Part shown: piece after piece, positions 1 to 7,883 of the stretch | Layout: every line of letters starts with the position of its first letter | Numbering within the stretch: the first letter of the stretch is position 1 | Assembly (NCBI GenBank): GCA_031287245.1 | Contig: JAITTD010000010.1 | Span: 1-24,714, forward strand | Length of the DNA: 24,714 nucleotides | Direction: 5' to 3' | DNA from: Bacteroidales bacterium | GTDB taxonomy: Bacteria > Bacteroidota > Bacteroidia > Bacteroidales > UBA4181 | Position numbers and translations under genes: made by a program | Notes under the pieces: model-generated | Told to the model about the DNA's origin: nothing | The model's database searches: none | The model's input: the letters and a program-made list of their open reading frames with translations, nothing else

Positions 1-99
1 CACGGCAAAATTAGCCTTGTTGCGCAACAATCGCTTCATAGCCCAATCGAAACGAACAAGTTCGTTTTTGGGATTTGCTTTTCTGGTTCTGGTCGCCAT
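1..99 (-). CDS. PD-(D/E)XK nuclease family transposase, N-terminal fragment
   Basis: The first 33 codons of a minus-strand gene that leaves the window at its left edge. The peptide begins MATRTRKANPKNELVRFDW and continues with AMKRLLRNKANFAV. The RFDWAMKRLLRNKANF stretch is the typical opening of the Bacteroidales PD-(D/E)XK nuclease-family transposases, relatives of the Rpn recombination-promoting nucleases, which are found in many copies per genome. The catalytic core lies outside the window, so activity cannot be judged. A good Bacteroidota promoter precedes it. Family assignment rests only on this N-terminal signature. Confidence 0.75.
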   Translation of the reverse strand, partial: MATRTRKANPKNELVRFDWAMKRLLRNKANFAV

Positions 100-115
100 T
101 CTGTAAAAATTTACG

Positions 116-148
116 CAAAAATACATAAAAATTTTCGGATTTTTCAAA
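116..148 (-). promoter_or_regulatory. Bacteroidota promoter of the transposase gene
   Basis: Read on the minus strand, TTTG (145-148), a 21-base spacer and TATTTTTG (116-123) match the Bacteroidota -33/-7 consensus TTTG and TAnnTTTG. The -7 element lies 16 bases from the ATG at 99-97. Confidence 0.6.
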
Positions 149-211
149 AAAAATAGCCAATTCCAGTAAAAAAATACTACTTTTAGCCCTCTAAATAAAA
201 CGGTTCATCTC

Positions 212-2800
212 ATGTTAAAACTGTCCATTAGCGCCTTGTTTGGGTTGTTTTTCTTCCTATCTGTTGTGTCGGCACAATGGACAGACGACTTTTCAGATGG
301 TGATTTTCTGAATGTACCCGAATGGACGGGTAACACCGATAAATTCATTGTAGATGCAGGAAAACTAAGGCTCAACGACCTCGCGGCAGTAGCGCCTTTG
401 GTGTCATATCTGTCAACTGCGTCCGAAATATCGTTGGAAGCCTCGTGGAGCTTTGTTTGCCAAATGGATTTCAACCCTTCCTCCACCAATTACGCCAAGG
501 TATATCTGATTTCAGACCAACCGGATTTGACCGCGCCGCTCAACGGCTATTACCTGCGATTGGGCAGTACCAATGATGATGTTTGCCTGTTCAAACAGAC
601 AGGCAGCAGTTCGGAAACGCTTATCATCGGTCACAAAGGCGCATTGGATCACAGTACCAACGCGGTACAGGTAACAGTAACACGAGATGCACAAAATGGT
701 TGGACGCTGAAAACCAAACTTTCCACAGAAACGGAGTGGGTAGTCGAAGGAACTGCAACCGACAACCAGTTGAAGGCATCGGCGTGGTTTGGCGTAGTTT
801 GCTTTTACACAAGCACACGCAACAAAGCCTTCCATTTTGACGATTTTCATGTAGAAGGCAAGGCATACAGCGACATGGAACCACCTGTCATTCTGTCTGT
901 TGAGAGCGGTTTGGACCATGTACAACTCGTTTTATCCGAGCCGATAGCTACTGAAAGTGTTCAAAACGAGGATTTTATCGCAACAGGAGATATTTTCCCC
1001 GAAAACATTGCAGTGAGTGGCGACCAAAAAATTTTCACCCTCACTTTTCCTGAAACATTGGCTTGCGGAACTACTCATTCGTTGTTGGTGAAAGGCTTGA
1101 CCGACCTGAATAACAACCCCATGCGGGACAGTTTGCTGGCATTTTCAATCCCCTGCCATGCCTTGCCATACGATATTGTCATCAACGAAGTGATGGCAAA
1201 TCCGACGCCTTCCATCCATCTTCCCGAATATGAGTACATTGAGTTGCACAACCGATCGGGAAAAAATATCGAATTGGGAGGATGGACTTTCAAATATGGC
1301 AACACCGGCAAACTTTTACCGCCGTATCTTATGCCGGCAGGAAGTTACGCATTGCTGGTACATTCCGCTGCTGTTCCCGAAATGGAGCAATATGGAACCG
1401 TTTTGCCTGTTTTGGGCGCTCAGGCAGCTATCAGCAATGCGGGGCAATACCTGAGTTTGCAGAACAACGAAGGCACCGTCATTTCGTGGCTCGACTTTAC
1501 CGCCGATTGGTATGCCGATAATATGAAGGATGACGGAGGCTGGTCGCTCGAAATGATTGACCCGGAACAGCGTTGCAGCAGTTCTTTCAACTGGAAAGCA
1601 TCCACCGACCCATCCGGAGGAACTCCCGGACGCCAAAATGCAGTTTTCACCAGCCAAACGGATATGCAGGCTCCGCAGATACAAAGAATAGCAATTACCG
1701 ACAACTATACCATTATATTATATGTATCCAAATCATTGGAAAAAATTTCGCCGGTTTGTACCCTTGAGCCTGCTGTGCCGGTTTCTGACAGCCGAATCAG
1801 CGGTACGCATTTTGACCGGATGACAGTAAGTCTTGGTCACCCGCTGCAGGACGGGCAATGGTACGAAATAACAATCACCGGCGATATGACAGATTGCTCC
1901 GGATATGCTGTTCCGACAGCCTGTTTCCGGTTTGCCCTGCCGCAATCGGTAGACAGTTTGGATGTCATCATCAATGAAGTGCTTTTTCAGCCTTTGCCGG
2001 ACAACAGCCAGTTTATTGAGTTGTACAACCGTTCGCAGAAAACGATACAAACGAGTGATTTACAGATTGCTTTACGCAATTCATCAGGCACGCTGTCCAC
2101 ACCGGTTGTTTTATCCAATGAACCGTTTCTGCTGTTGCCCGAACAGTATATCGTGCTTTCGCGAAATACCGAAGACATCATCCGACAGTTCAATACCGAC
2201 CATCCGGAAAACTTTCTGCAAATGCCCAATCTGCCAACGCTGACCAAAGAATCGGGGAAAATTGTTTTGCTGAGCCGCAGTCTGCATATCGTGGACGAGG
2301 TACATTACAACATAAAGACACATACAGACTTACTGACCGAAACCGCAGGCGTGTCATTGGAACGTTTGCACCCTGACCGCAGCAGTCTTGACCCTACCAA
2401 TTGGCACACAGCAGCACAAACAGCAGGCTTTGGCACTCCCGGCAAGCAAAACTCGCAATATTTAGATGTAGAAACCGAAAAAGGTAGCGTAACGGTGTTT
2501 CCGCCCGTCTTTTCACCCGACAACGATGGCGTGGACGATGTGTTGACCATCAGTTATCAATTTGAAACGTCCTCATTGACAGCCGATTTGATTATTTTCG
2601 ACTCCGCCGGACGAAGAATCCGACAATTGTTGAAGCAAAATATCGTCAGTACGGAAGGCATCATCACATGGGACGGCTTGGACGACAGCCGGCGCAAAGC
2701 CTTGACCGGCGTGTACATCATTCTTCTCAGAGTGTATAATTCTGATGGATTCAATAAATTGTATAAAATTCCGGCTGTTTTAGCCGGGCAACGCAACTAA
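212..2800 (+). CDS. Secreted lamin-tail-domain protein with C-terminal FlgD/gliding-type domain
   Basis: An 862-residue exported protein. Residues 1-21 are a signal peptide ending VVSA before QW. Residues about 25-215 read as a beta-rich, concanavalin-like module. Two lamin-tail-like (LTD) modules follow, each opening with an INEV motif: residues about 320-460 (IVINEVMANP, then EYIELHNRS) and about 584-740 (VIINEVLFQP, then FIELYNRS). Each is preceded by a bacterial Ig-like stretch. Residues from about 762 to the end (FSPDNDGVDD, WDGLDD, LTGVYIILLRVY) resemble the FlgD-Ig/gliding-motility C-terminal domains of Bacteroidota surface proteins. Known: bacterial LTD proteins are exported, often with nucleases or adhesins, and LTDs serve as binding modules. 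No enzyme motif is visible, so the role (surface anchoring or binding) is inferred. The C-terminus is not a canonical T9SS type A domain. The gene stands alone. Confidence 0.7.
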   Translation: MLKLSISALFGLFFFLSVVSAQWTDDFSDGDFLNVPEWTGNTDKFIVDAGKLRLNDLAAVAPLVSYLSTASEISLEASWSFVCQMDFNPSSTNYAKVYLISDQPDLTAPLNGYYLRLGSTNDDVCLFKQTGSSSETLIIGHKGALDHSTNAVQVTVTRDAQNGWTLKTKLSTETEWVVEGTATDNQLKASAWFGVVCFYTSTRNKAFHFDDFHVEGKAYSDMEPPVILSVESGLDHVQLVLSEPIATESVQNEDFIATGDIFPENIAVSGDQKIFTLTFPETLACGTTHSLLVKGLTDLNNNPMRDSLLAFSIPCHALPYDIVINEVMANPTPSIHLPEYEYIELHNRSGKNIELGGWTFKYGNTGKLLPPYLMPAGSYALLVHSAAVPEMEQYGTVLPVLGAQAAISNAGQYLSLQNNEGTVISWLDFTADWYADNMKDDGGWSLEMIDPEQRCSSSFNWKASTDPSGGTPGRQNAVFTSQTDMQAPQIQRIAITDNYTIILYVSKSLEKISPVCTLEPAVPVSDSRISGTHFDRMTVSLGHPLQDGQWYEITITGDMTDCSGYAVPTACFRFALPQSVDSLDVIINEVLFQPLPDNSQFIELYNRSQKTIQTSDLQIALRNSSGTLSTPVVLSNEPFLLLPEQYIVLSRNTEDIIRQFNTDHPENFLQMPNLPTLTKESGKIVLLSRSLHIVDEVHYNIKTHTDLLTETAGVSLERLHPDRSSLDPTNWHTAAQTAGFGTPGKQNSQYLDVETEKGSVTVFPPVFSPDNDGVDDVLTISYQFETSSLTADLIIFDSAGRRIRQLLKQNIVSTEGIITWDGLDDSRRKALTGVYIILLRVYNSDGFNKLYKIPAVLAGQRN

Positions 2801-2823
2801 TTGAGTGAAAATATTTATTGCGA

Positions 2824-2890
2824 ATAGCGAAATAAATACTTCCATTAGCCCCCATAAATAAATATTTATTTCGCTATGAACATTTTTTTT
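2824..2890 (+). terminator. AT-rich inverted repeat followed by T-run
   Basis: ATAGCGAAATAAATA (2824-2838) is perfectly inverted as TATTTATTTCGCTAT (2863-2877), with a 24-base loop. T8 follows at 2883-2890. The right arm extended leftwards (AAATAAATATTTATTT) is also self-complementary, so alternative folds exist. It sits 24 bases after the lamin-tail stop and may end that transcript. An operator role upstream of HU is an alternative. Confidence 0.4.
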
Positions 2891-2920
2891 AAAAATAATT
2901 CATTTTTTTTAAAAATAATT
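2881..2920 (+). repeat. Perfect 20-bp tandem duplication
   Basis: CATTTTTTTTAAAAATAATT occurs twice head-to-tail (2881-2900 and 2901-2920), directly upstream of the HU promoter. The extreme A/T tracts would give intrinsic DNA curvature. It may act as an UP-like element or a bending site. Confidence 0.85.
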
Positions 2921-2951
2921 TTGCGTATGTCAATACTTATATCTACTTTTG
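2920..2951 (+). promoter_or_regulatory. Promoter of the HU gene
   Basis: TTTG (2920-2923), a 20-base spacer and TACTTTTG (2944-2951) are a full match to the Bacteroidota -33/-7 consensus. The element overlaps an in-frame upstream ATG at 2949, so the translation start must lie downstream, at 2997. Confidence 0.75.
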
Positions 2952-2996
2952 GGGCGAATTTTAAATATTTTATTTACAAACTTAATTTTTATTATC

Positions 2997-3269
2997 ATGA
3001 ACAAAGCAGAATTGATTGATGCAATTGCAGGCGAGTCGAAGTTGACAAAAGCAGATTCGAAAAAAGCGTTGGACGCATTCCTGAAAGTTACGGGAGGTGC
3101 CCTGAAGAAAGGCCAAAGAGTAGCCCTGGTTGGATTTGGTTCCTTCTCAGTGGTAAAAAGAAGTGCCCGTACAGGACGTAATCCTCAAACTGGTAAAGAG
3201 ATTAAAATTGCTGCCAAGAAGGTAGTGAAATTTTCTCCGGGTGCTGAATTGAAGACAAAAGTTAACTAA
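2997..3269 (+). CDS. HU family DNA-binding protein
   Basis: A 90-residue nucleoid-associated protein of normal HU length. It has the N-terminal helices (MNKAELIDAIAGES...KADSKKALDAF), the GFGSF motif, and the DNA-binding arm with RTGRNPQTGKEI, where the Pro between the arm strands is the residue that intercalates into DNA in HU/IHF. The C-terminal KVVKFSPGAELK is also standard. As a homodimer it bends and compacts DNA. An in-frame ATG at 2949 would add 16 residues, but it sits inside the -7 promoter element, so 2997 is chosen. The gene is monocistronic, with its own promoter and a strong terminator. Confidence 0.95.
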   Translation: MNKAELIDAIAGESKLTKADSKKALDAFLKVTGGALKKGQRVALVGFGSFSVVKRSARTGRNPQTGKEIKIAAKKVVKFSPGAELKTKVN

Positions 3270-3290
3270 GCAATTGTGTTCTATGCAATG

Positions 3291-3317
3291 AAGGTTGGCG
3301 AAAGTCAACCTTTTTTT
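3291..3317 (+). terminator. Intrinsic terminator of the HU gene
   Basis: AAGGTTGGC (3291-3299), a GAAA tetraloop and GTCAACCTT (3304-3312) form a 9-bp stem with one G-T wobble. The T7 run (3311-3317) overlaps the last two stem bases. It begins 21 bases after the stop codon. Confidence 0.85.
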
Positions 3318-3349
3318 ATTGAATAATACGGTGAATGGCAAATAATTAC

Positions 3350-3357
3350 TATTTTTG
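3350..3357 (+). promoter_or_regulatory. -7 promoter element of the GldA-like gene
   Basis: TATTTTTG matches TAnnTTTG 19 bases upstream of the ATG at 3377. No convincing TTTG is present at -33. Confidence 0.5.
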
Positions 3358-3376
3358 CAGCATTAAAAAATAAATC

Positions 3377-4297
3377 ATGTCCATTGTTGTACAGGGAGTC
3401 ACTAAAAAATACGGACGCCAATTGGCGATTGACAACGTTTCCTTTGAAGCCGGAAAAGGGGAGATAGTAGGGTTCATCGGTCCCAACGGGGCTGGTAAAT
3501 CCACCATGATGAAAATTATTTGCGGCTATATTTCAGCCACTTCCGGCACCGTCACTGTCAATCATTTCGATGTGCAGCGGCAATCGGACGATGTGCGGCG
3601 CAGTATTGGCTATCTGCCTGAACACAATCCGCTCTATGGCGATATGTATGTGAAGGAATACCTGTCATTTGTAGCCGGATTGTACCATCTGGGGCGCAAT
3701 TCGGACAAGCGGGTTGCAGAAATGATTGAAGCGACCGGCTTGGGGCAGGAGCAGCATAAAAAAATCGGGCAACTATCCAAAGGTTACCGGCAAAGAGTTG
3801 GGCTGGCGCAGGCATTGATACACAATCCGGCGGTGCTCATTCTGGATGAACCGACAACAGGCTTGGACCCGAACCAAATCATCGAAATACGCAGCCTGAT
3901 ATCGGAAGTGGGGAAATCAAAGACCGTATTGCTCTCCACGCACATCATGCAGGAAGTGGAAGCCATCTGCCGGAAGACCATTGTCATCAACAAAGGCATC
4001 ATTGTTGCCGATGCCGCAGTGCGCAACATCCGCAACAAGAGCCAAACCGGCGGAAGCACTGTGATAGTGGAGTTTAGCGCGCCTTTGCTGCGGTCTGATT
4101 TTTCACCAATCGCAAATATAACGCAGATAAAAACGCTGGGCGGCAACAAATGGCTTATACAAAGCCGCAAAGGTGACATTCGGGCAGATTTGTTTCAGTT
4201 TGCCGTCAACCGAAAAATAGCGGTACTGGAAATGCAATTGCAGGAAAAAACGCTGGAAGACGCCTTCCACGAACTGACTTCTTCAAAAAGAATTTAA
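3377..4297 (+). CDS. gldA: GldA-like ABC transporter ATP-binding protein
   Basis: A 306-residue ABC ATPase. Visible motifs are Walker A GPNGAGKST (residues 35-43), a Q-loop-region motif YLPEHNPLY (79-87) in which the usual Gln is replaced by Glu, signature LSKGYRQRV (133-141), Walker B AVLILDEPT (152-160) and H-loop STHIM. A C-terminal extension of about 90 residues ends TLEDAFHELT, as in drug/gliding-type exporters. The YLPEHNPLYGDMYV block and the length are typical of GldA, the ATPase of the GldAFG complex of Flavobacterium. GldA homologues also occur in non-gliding Bacteroidales, where the exported substrate is unknown. No permease (GldF/GldG) lies nearby, so its partners must be encoded elsewhere. 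It has its own -7 element. Its stop overlaps the stop of the convergent gene by 4 bases, with no terminator between them. Confidence 0.75.
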   Translation: MSIVVQGVTKKYGRQLAIDNVSFEAGKGEIVGFIGPNGAGKSTMMKIICGYISATSGTVTVNHFDVQRQSDDVRRSIGYLPEHNPLYGDMYVKEYLSFVAGLYHLGRNSDKRVAEMIEATGLGQEQHKKIGQLSKGYRQRVGLAQALIHNPAVLILDEPTTGLDPNQIIEIRSLISEVGKSKTVLLSTHIMQEVEAICRKTIVINKGIIVADAAVRNIRNKSQTGGSTVIVEFSAPLLRSDFSPIANITQIKTLGGNKWLIQSRKGDIRADLFQFAVNRKIAVLEMQLQEKTLEDAFHELTSSKRI

Positions 4298-5145
4298 TTT
4301 TTTCGCGACAGTTTTTTGAAGTCCGAAGCCATGAAAGCATCGGGCGATTTACTGTCAATTGTGTGATAATCAAAATAATAAAACTGAGCATCGGCAACGC
4401 CTACCAGCATTTTATAGCAACGTGCATTTTTCTGTCGGTCGCCCGGTCCCACCTTGTGCAGAAAAACCACATTGGGATCTTTGTTCGCAATGGCTTGCTT
4501 AATTTCCTCGATGGTCGCGATTTTCACCGCTCCGTCATACAGTTTTTGAATTTTGGCTTCGGTGTTAACATCCTTCGCCAACTCATCGGCAAGCAAATAA
4601 AGGGTTTTTCCATCCAGTTTCTGTACATTCCTGTTGTAATACATCAGAATATTTTTCTCCAAAATGGCTGGATTTTGGCTGATTAACTTGACGTGATTCT
4701 GCATAAACCGAAGAAAAACGCTTATTTTATACAAGTACGTTTCTTCATTTGCATTGTAATAGGCAATAGGAATGGAACACAGGTCGGGCATATCCGACAA
4801 ACCCTTTGATGGTCCGCCCAACACCAAATCCAAAAACAGATATAGTGCGTTGCTCTTGTCCTTTTCAATGGTTACCTTGTTCAAAGTGACAAAAGAATAA
4901 GCCCGATCGGCAGTTTTCTTCTCAAAATTTTTCCAACTCATGAACTCAAAAGGCGTAATCGTCCACTCGGCAGGCGCCTCCTCTTTCATGATCAGGTTGT
5001 ACTCTGCCATCTGATTGTTTTCGAGCACAATCGCCGTTTTAGTTTCGTAAAAATGCTTGACGTCCTTTTCGGTAGGCACATAGTCCTGAGCGGCAACTGT
5101 CGAAACCATAAAAAAAGATAAAAAGACAAAAGATAAATTTTTCAT
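4294..5145 (-). CDS. Exported protein of unknown function
   Basis: A 283-residue protein with a clear signal peptide (MKNLSFVFLSFFMVSTVAAQ, probably cleaved after AAAQ-type residues near 20). The rest is soluble, mixed alpha/beta, with no membrane span and no lipobox. The C-terminal part (KVGPGDRQKNARCYKMLVG, then YYFDYHTI) is reminiscent of uncharacterised Bacteroidales periplasmic proteins, but I recognise no catalytic motif. It is the second gene of a minus-strand pair, 17 bases after the upstream gene's stop, so the two are probably co-transcribed and may act together. It converges on the GldA-like gene with a 4-base overlap. Confidence 0.75.
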   Translation of the reverse strand: MKNLSFVFLSFFMVSTVAAQDYVPTEKDVKHFYETKTAIVLENNQMAEYNLIMKEEAPAEWTITPFEFMSWKNFEKKTADRAYSFVTLNKVTIEKDKSNALYLFLDLVLGGPSKGLSDMPDLCSIPIAYYNANEETYLYKISVFLRFMQNHVKLISQNPAILEKNILMYYNRNVQKLDGKTLYLLADELAKDVNTEAKIQKLYDGAVKIATIEEIKQAIANKDPNVVFLHKVGPGDRQKNARCYKMLVGVADAQFYYFDYHTIDSKSPDAFMASDFKKLSRKN

Positions 5146-5162
5146 ATTGATTTGAAATTAAG

Positions 5163-5882
5163 TTATTTAGGAATAAATAAGGGATATTTTGCGTTGAATT
5201 TTCGGATGTACATGAAGCGCAACTGGTTTTTCTTTTTTTTCCGCAAGCCTGCATATTCGTCATGTAATTCGGGGTCGTTCATTAACAGCGTTTCTACGTT
5301 TTTGCTGTCGTAGTCCAACACTTTTCCTGTGTTGAAATCGAGCAAAAACTGCTTCAATTCGGACGTGCGGTAATTGGGTGAATAGCCGTAAGGATAGCCA
5401 CCGTAACCATAAGGCGAGTATCCATAACCACCATAAGGATAACCGCCATATCCGTAGGGACTGTAGCCGTTATTCCTGCTGTAACTGGTGACCGTAGCCA
5501 CAAAATGGCAAATATTGCCCACAATGGGAATCCGGTTGAACGCGCCTCCCATCTCAATATAAAGGATGCCGTTCTTGCAATATCCCCAAATCTGGTTGAT
5601 AGCCACCTCCTGACTGTTGCCTAAATCATCGAAATAAGTAAACGTTTTTTCTTCCGTTATCTGGTCGAAAAACGTATTGCTGTTGTATTCCACAGAGGTC
5701 AAAATACGTGATTTCGGTATCGGTTTATTGGTTTTCACCTGATCGAAATTCAGATAAATACCATCTCGAAATTTAAAATCGGGAGTATAACGGATTTTCT
5801 GAATCGATGAATCCGTTTGAGCTGAAAGGATGTTTAGCCCTGCGCAGCCCCACCAAAAAATAAACAGTATTTTTATCCGCAT
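5163..5882 (-). CDS. Exported protein with Tyr/Gly/Pro-rich repeat
   Basis: A 239-residue protein with a signal peptide ending LNILSAQ (about residue 21). Residues about 25-130 hold several beta-strand-like stretches (IYLNFDQVKTNKPIP...). Between about residues 138 and 170 lies a low-complexity segment built from GYSPYGYGGYPYG-type units, read in DNA as repeated GGNTAT/CCNTAT triplets (plus strand about 5385-5475). A basic, polar C-terminus follows. Tyr/Gly repeats of this kind occur in flexible or adhesive surface proteins, but no function is known here. It is the first gene of the pair with the 4294-5145 gene and has a good -7 element 30 bases upstream. Confidence 0.75.
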   Translation of the reverse strand: MRIKILFIFWWGCAGLNILSAQTDSSIQKIRYTPDFKFRDGIYLNFDQVKTNKPIPKSRILTSVEYNSNTFFDQITEEKTFTYFDDLGNSQEVAINQIWGYCKNGILYIEMGGAFNRIPIVGNICHFVATVTSYSRNNGYSPYGYGGYPYGGYGYSPYGYGGYPYGYSPNYRTSELKQFLLDFNTGKVLDYDSKNVETLLMNDPELHDEYAGLRKKKKNQLRFMYIRKFNAKYPLFIPK

Positions 5883-5911
5883 ACCTCTGCAAATTCGCTT
5901 GAAATTTTGTG

Positions 5912-5935
5912 CAAATGTATGAATTTTTTATTCAT
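5912..5935 (-). promoter_or_regulatory. Promoter with palindromic spacer, exported-protein operon
   Basis: On the minus strand TACATTTG (5912-5919) matches the -7 consensus, 30 bases from the ATG. Immediately upstream, sharing base 5919, ATGAAT (5919-5924) and ATTCAT (5930-5935) form a perfect inverted repeat around T5. This places a candidate operator in the -7/-33 spacer. No clear -33 TTTG is seen. Confidence 0.45.
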
Positions 5936-6068
5936 CCGAACATTCATGCGTAATTTTTTTTACAAAGATTTTTTTTTTTTCGGAAAAAGTATTATAATTG
6001 TTGTTTGGAAATGAGTGTCTCTTAAGATAAGAAACAAACATTAAGCAATTGAAATACAAATAGTTAAT

Positions 6069-7838
6069 ATGGATATAAACCAATATATTAATTCCTTTGA
6101 GATAGGCAAAGGACATAATACAACCATCACACAGCGGTCGCTGGATCTTTCCATGACCCTTGTATTGCTGATTGTGATGCCGGTGTTTGTACTCTTTGGT
6201 ACTTATTCCCTTGTCGTTTCCGGTGACTGTTTCGTTGCAGGGATGTTGTACGGATTTACTGCATTGTGTGCCATCCTTTTTGTACTGGCAAAATACAGGA
6301 AATATTACCCCCCATTTGTTTTCCCTGTATATTTAATTATGCACGCGGCATTGGTGCTGGGATTTGTGTATCATGGAGATTTTATTGCCAGCCTGATTAC
6401 AACCATGATATTCCCTACTTATGTCGTTGCCTATTTGAATTTTAGAAAATCGCTCGTCGTCATTACTCTTTTTGAACTGGTGTTTTTGGGAAGCCTGATT
6501 TTCTCACCGGCTATGGATATTGAATTAAATTTTTCTACTCTCTACTCAATCACTTTCGCTGTGGTGATGGCTGTCGGCATAGCCATTCGCATGGGAAATT
6601 ACTTGATTTTGAGTGATGAAGCGACAGCGGCAAGAGATAATAAGATCAACGATTCAGAGAAAGAAATTCAAGCAAAGAATGAGTATATCTCCCAGTTGTC
6701 CTATCAAATCCGCACACCATTAAACGACATTGTAGGCGTGAGTAACATGCTGAACGAGACTAATTTAACCAAACAGCAGAAGGACTGGATGGAGACCATA
6801 CTTGCTTCCATCAATAATTTAACGGATGTGATGGATTTAATCGGATCCAAAGTGTCTTCTAAAAAAGTGGAAATCAAATCGGCAAACATCGCTTTTAATC
6901 TTCAAGATTTGCTCAAAAACACGATACAACTGTTCGTGGGACAGAGCGAAGAATACAACATTGCCCTAAAACCCAGTCAGACCAACGCTTTTGGCGATTT
7001 TAACGGCGATCCCATTCGGCTCAAACAGATATTGCTGACCCTGATTGATGCCATCATCAAAAACAAGACAAGCGCTAAAATTAATATCATCATTTCCTGC
7101 ATAGCGGAACATGAAACGGAAAATTCGATGAACTTCACTTTCAACATAAAAGTGAGTGATGTGATGAATCTTGCCGAAGCCAGGGAAGTTTTGAACTACT
7201 CCATTGCTGCCGGACTGATTGAGTTGCTGGGTGGAAAACTGATAGAAGTGAAAGAATCTTTATTTACCACTTATTCCTTTTCCTTGCAGTTTGAGAAAGC
7301 GGCGGAACACGAAAAAACCGCAGAAAAACAGGAAAGCACAAAGGTCGATGCAAATCATCAGGAGACCGCAGCCCCTGCCTCTGCTCCGGTCACTGAAACG
7401 CCGGAGGCGGTAAAATCGGCTGCAGCACCAATTCCGGTTGATTTGAAAAATGCCAACATCCTGTTGGTAGAGGACAATCTGATCAATCAGAAAATAGTGA
7501 TACTGAGTATCCAAAAATTGGTGAAAAACATTGATATTGCCAACAACGGACAGGAAGCGGTGGACAAATACCTGTCCGATACCAAATACGATATTGTGCT
7601 GATGGACATTCAGATGCCTATAATGGATGGTTTGCAGGCAACTAAAAAAATCAGGGAAATAGAAGCCGAAAACAGGGCAACCCCTATTCCTGTCATTGCC
7701 ATCACAGCCAACGCTCTTGCCGGCGACCGCGAACATTGCTTAGCCTCTGGAATGAACGAATATATCAGCAAACCTTTTCAGGTGGAAGTATTGGTGGGAA
7801 AAATGAAAAACCTGCTCCAATCAGGTTCGCCTGAATGA
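6069..7838 (+). CDS. Membrane hybrid sensor: degenerate histidine kinase plus intact receiver domain
   Basis: A 589-residue protein. Residues about 28-180 contain five or six membrane spans with short loops. A coiled-coil linker (185-207) leads into a HisKA-like region in which the usual S-H-E-I-R-T-P-L-N reads SYQIRTPLN (211-219), so Tyr212 (codon 6702-6704) replaces the phosphoacceptor His. The ATPase-like region keeps GDPIRLKQILL (313-323) but lacks the N-box Asn residues (TLIDAIIKN) and any DxGxG G1 box, and keeps only the AGLIELLGGKL tail of the G2 region (381-391). After a Glu/Ala/Pro-rich linker (407-458) comes a receiver domain with acidic pocket E468/D469, phosphoacceptor D513 in LMDIQMPIMDG, T546 and K568, all intact. 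It is probably a pseudo-kinase that responds to phosphate from another kinase or a phosphotransfer protein. The gene is single and divergent from the 5163-5882 gene. Confidence 0.85.
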   Translation: MDINQYINSFEIGKGHNTTITQRSLDLSMTLVLLIVMPVFVLFGTYSLVVSGDCFVAGMLYGFTALCAILFVLAKYRKYYPPFVFPVYLIMHAALVLGFVYHGDFIASLITTMIFPTYVVAYLNFRKSLVVITLFELVFLGSLIFSPAMDIELNFSTLYSITFAVVMAVGIAIRMGNYLILSDEATAARDNKINDSEKEIQAKNEYISQLSYQIRTPLNDIVGVSNMLNETNLTKQQKDWMETILASINNLTDVMDLIGSKVSSKKVEIKSANIAFNLQDLLKNTIQLFVGQSEEYNIALKPSQTNAFGDFNGDPIRLKQILLTLIDAIIKNKTSAKINIIISCIAEHETENSMNFTFNIKVSDVMNLAEAREVLNYSIAAGLIELLGGKLIEVKESLFTTYSFSLQFEKAAEHEKTAEKQESTKVDANHQETAAPASAPVTETPEAVKSAAAPIPVDLKNANILLVEDNLINQKIVILSIQKLVKNIDIANNGQEAVDKYLSDTKYDIVLMDIQMPIMDGLQATKKIREIEAENRATPIPVIAITANALAGDREHCLASGMNEYISKPFQVEVLVGKMKNLLQSGSPE

Positions 7839-7883
7839 GGCAGTGGTGAAGTTTGAAATTGCGAGATAAAACGTTTGCTTTCA

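Noticed and set aside
2949..2996. Upstream ATG extending HU by 16 residues
   Set aside because: It overlaps the -7 box of the HU promoter. HU proteins begin MNKAELI as at 2997.
3377..4297. Complete gliding-motility locus
   Set aside because: Only the ATPase resembles GldA. No gldF/gldG or other gld genes are nearby, and GldA homologues occur in non-gliding Bacteroidales.
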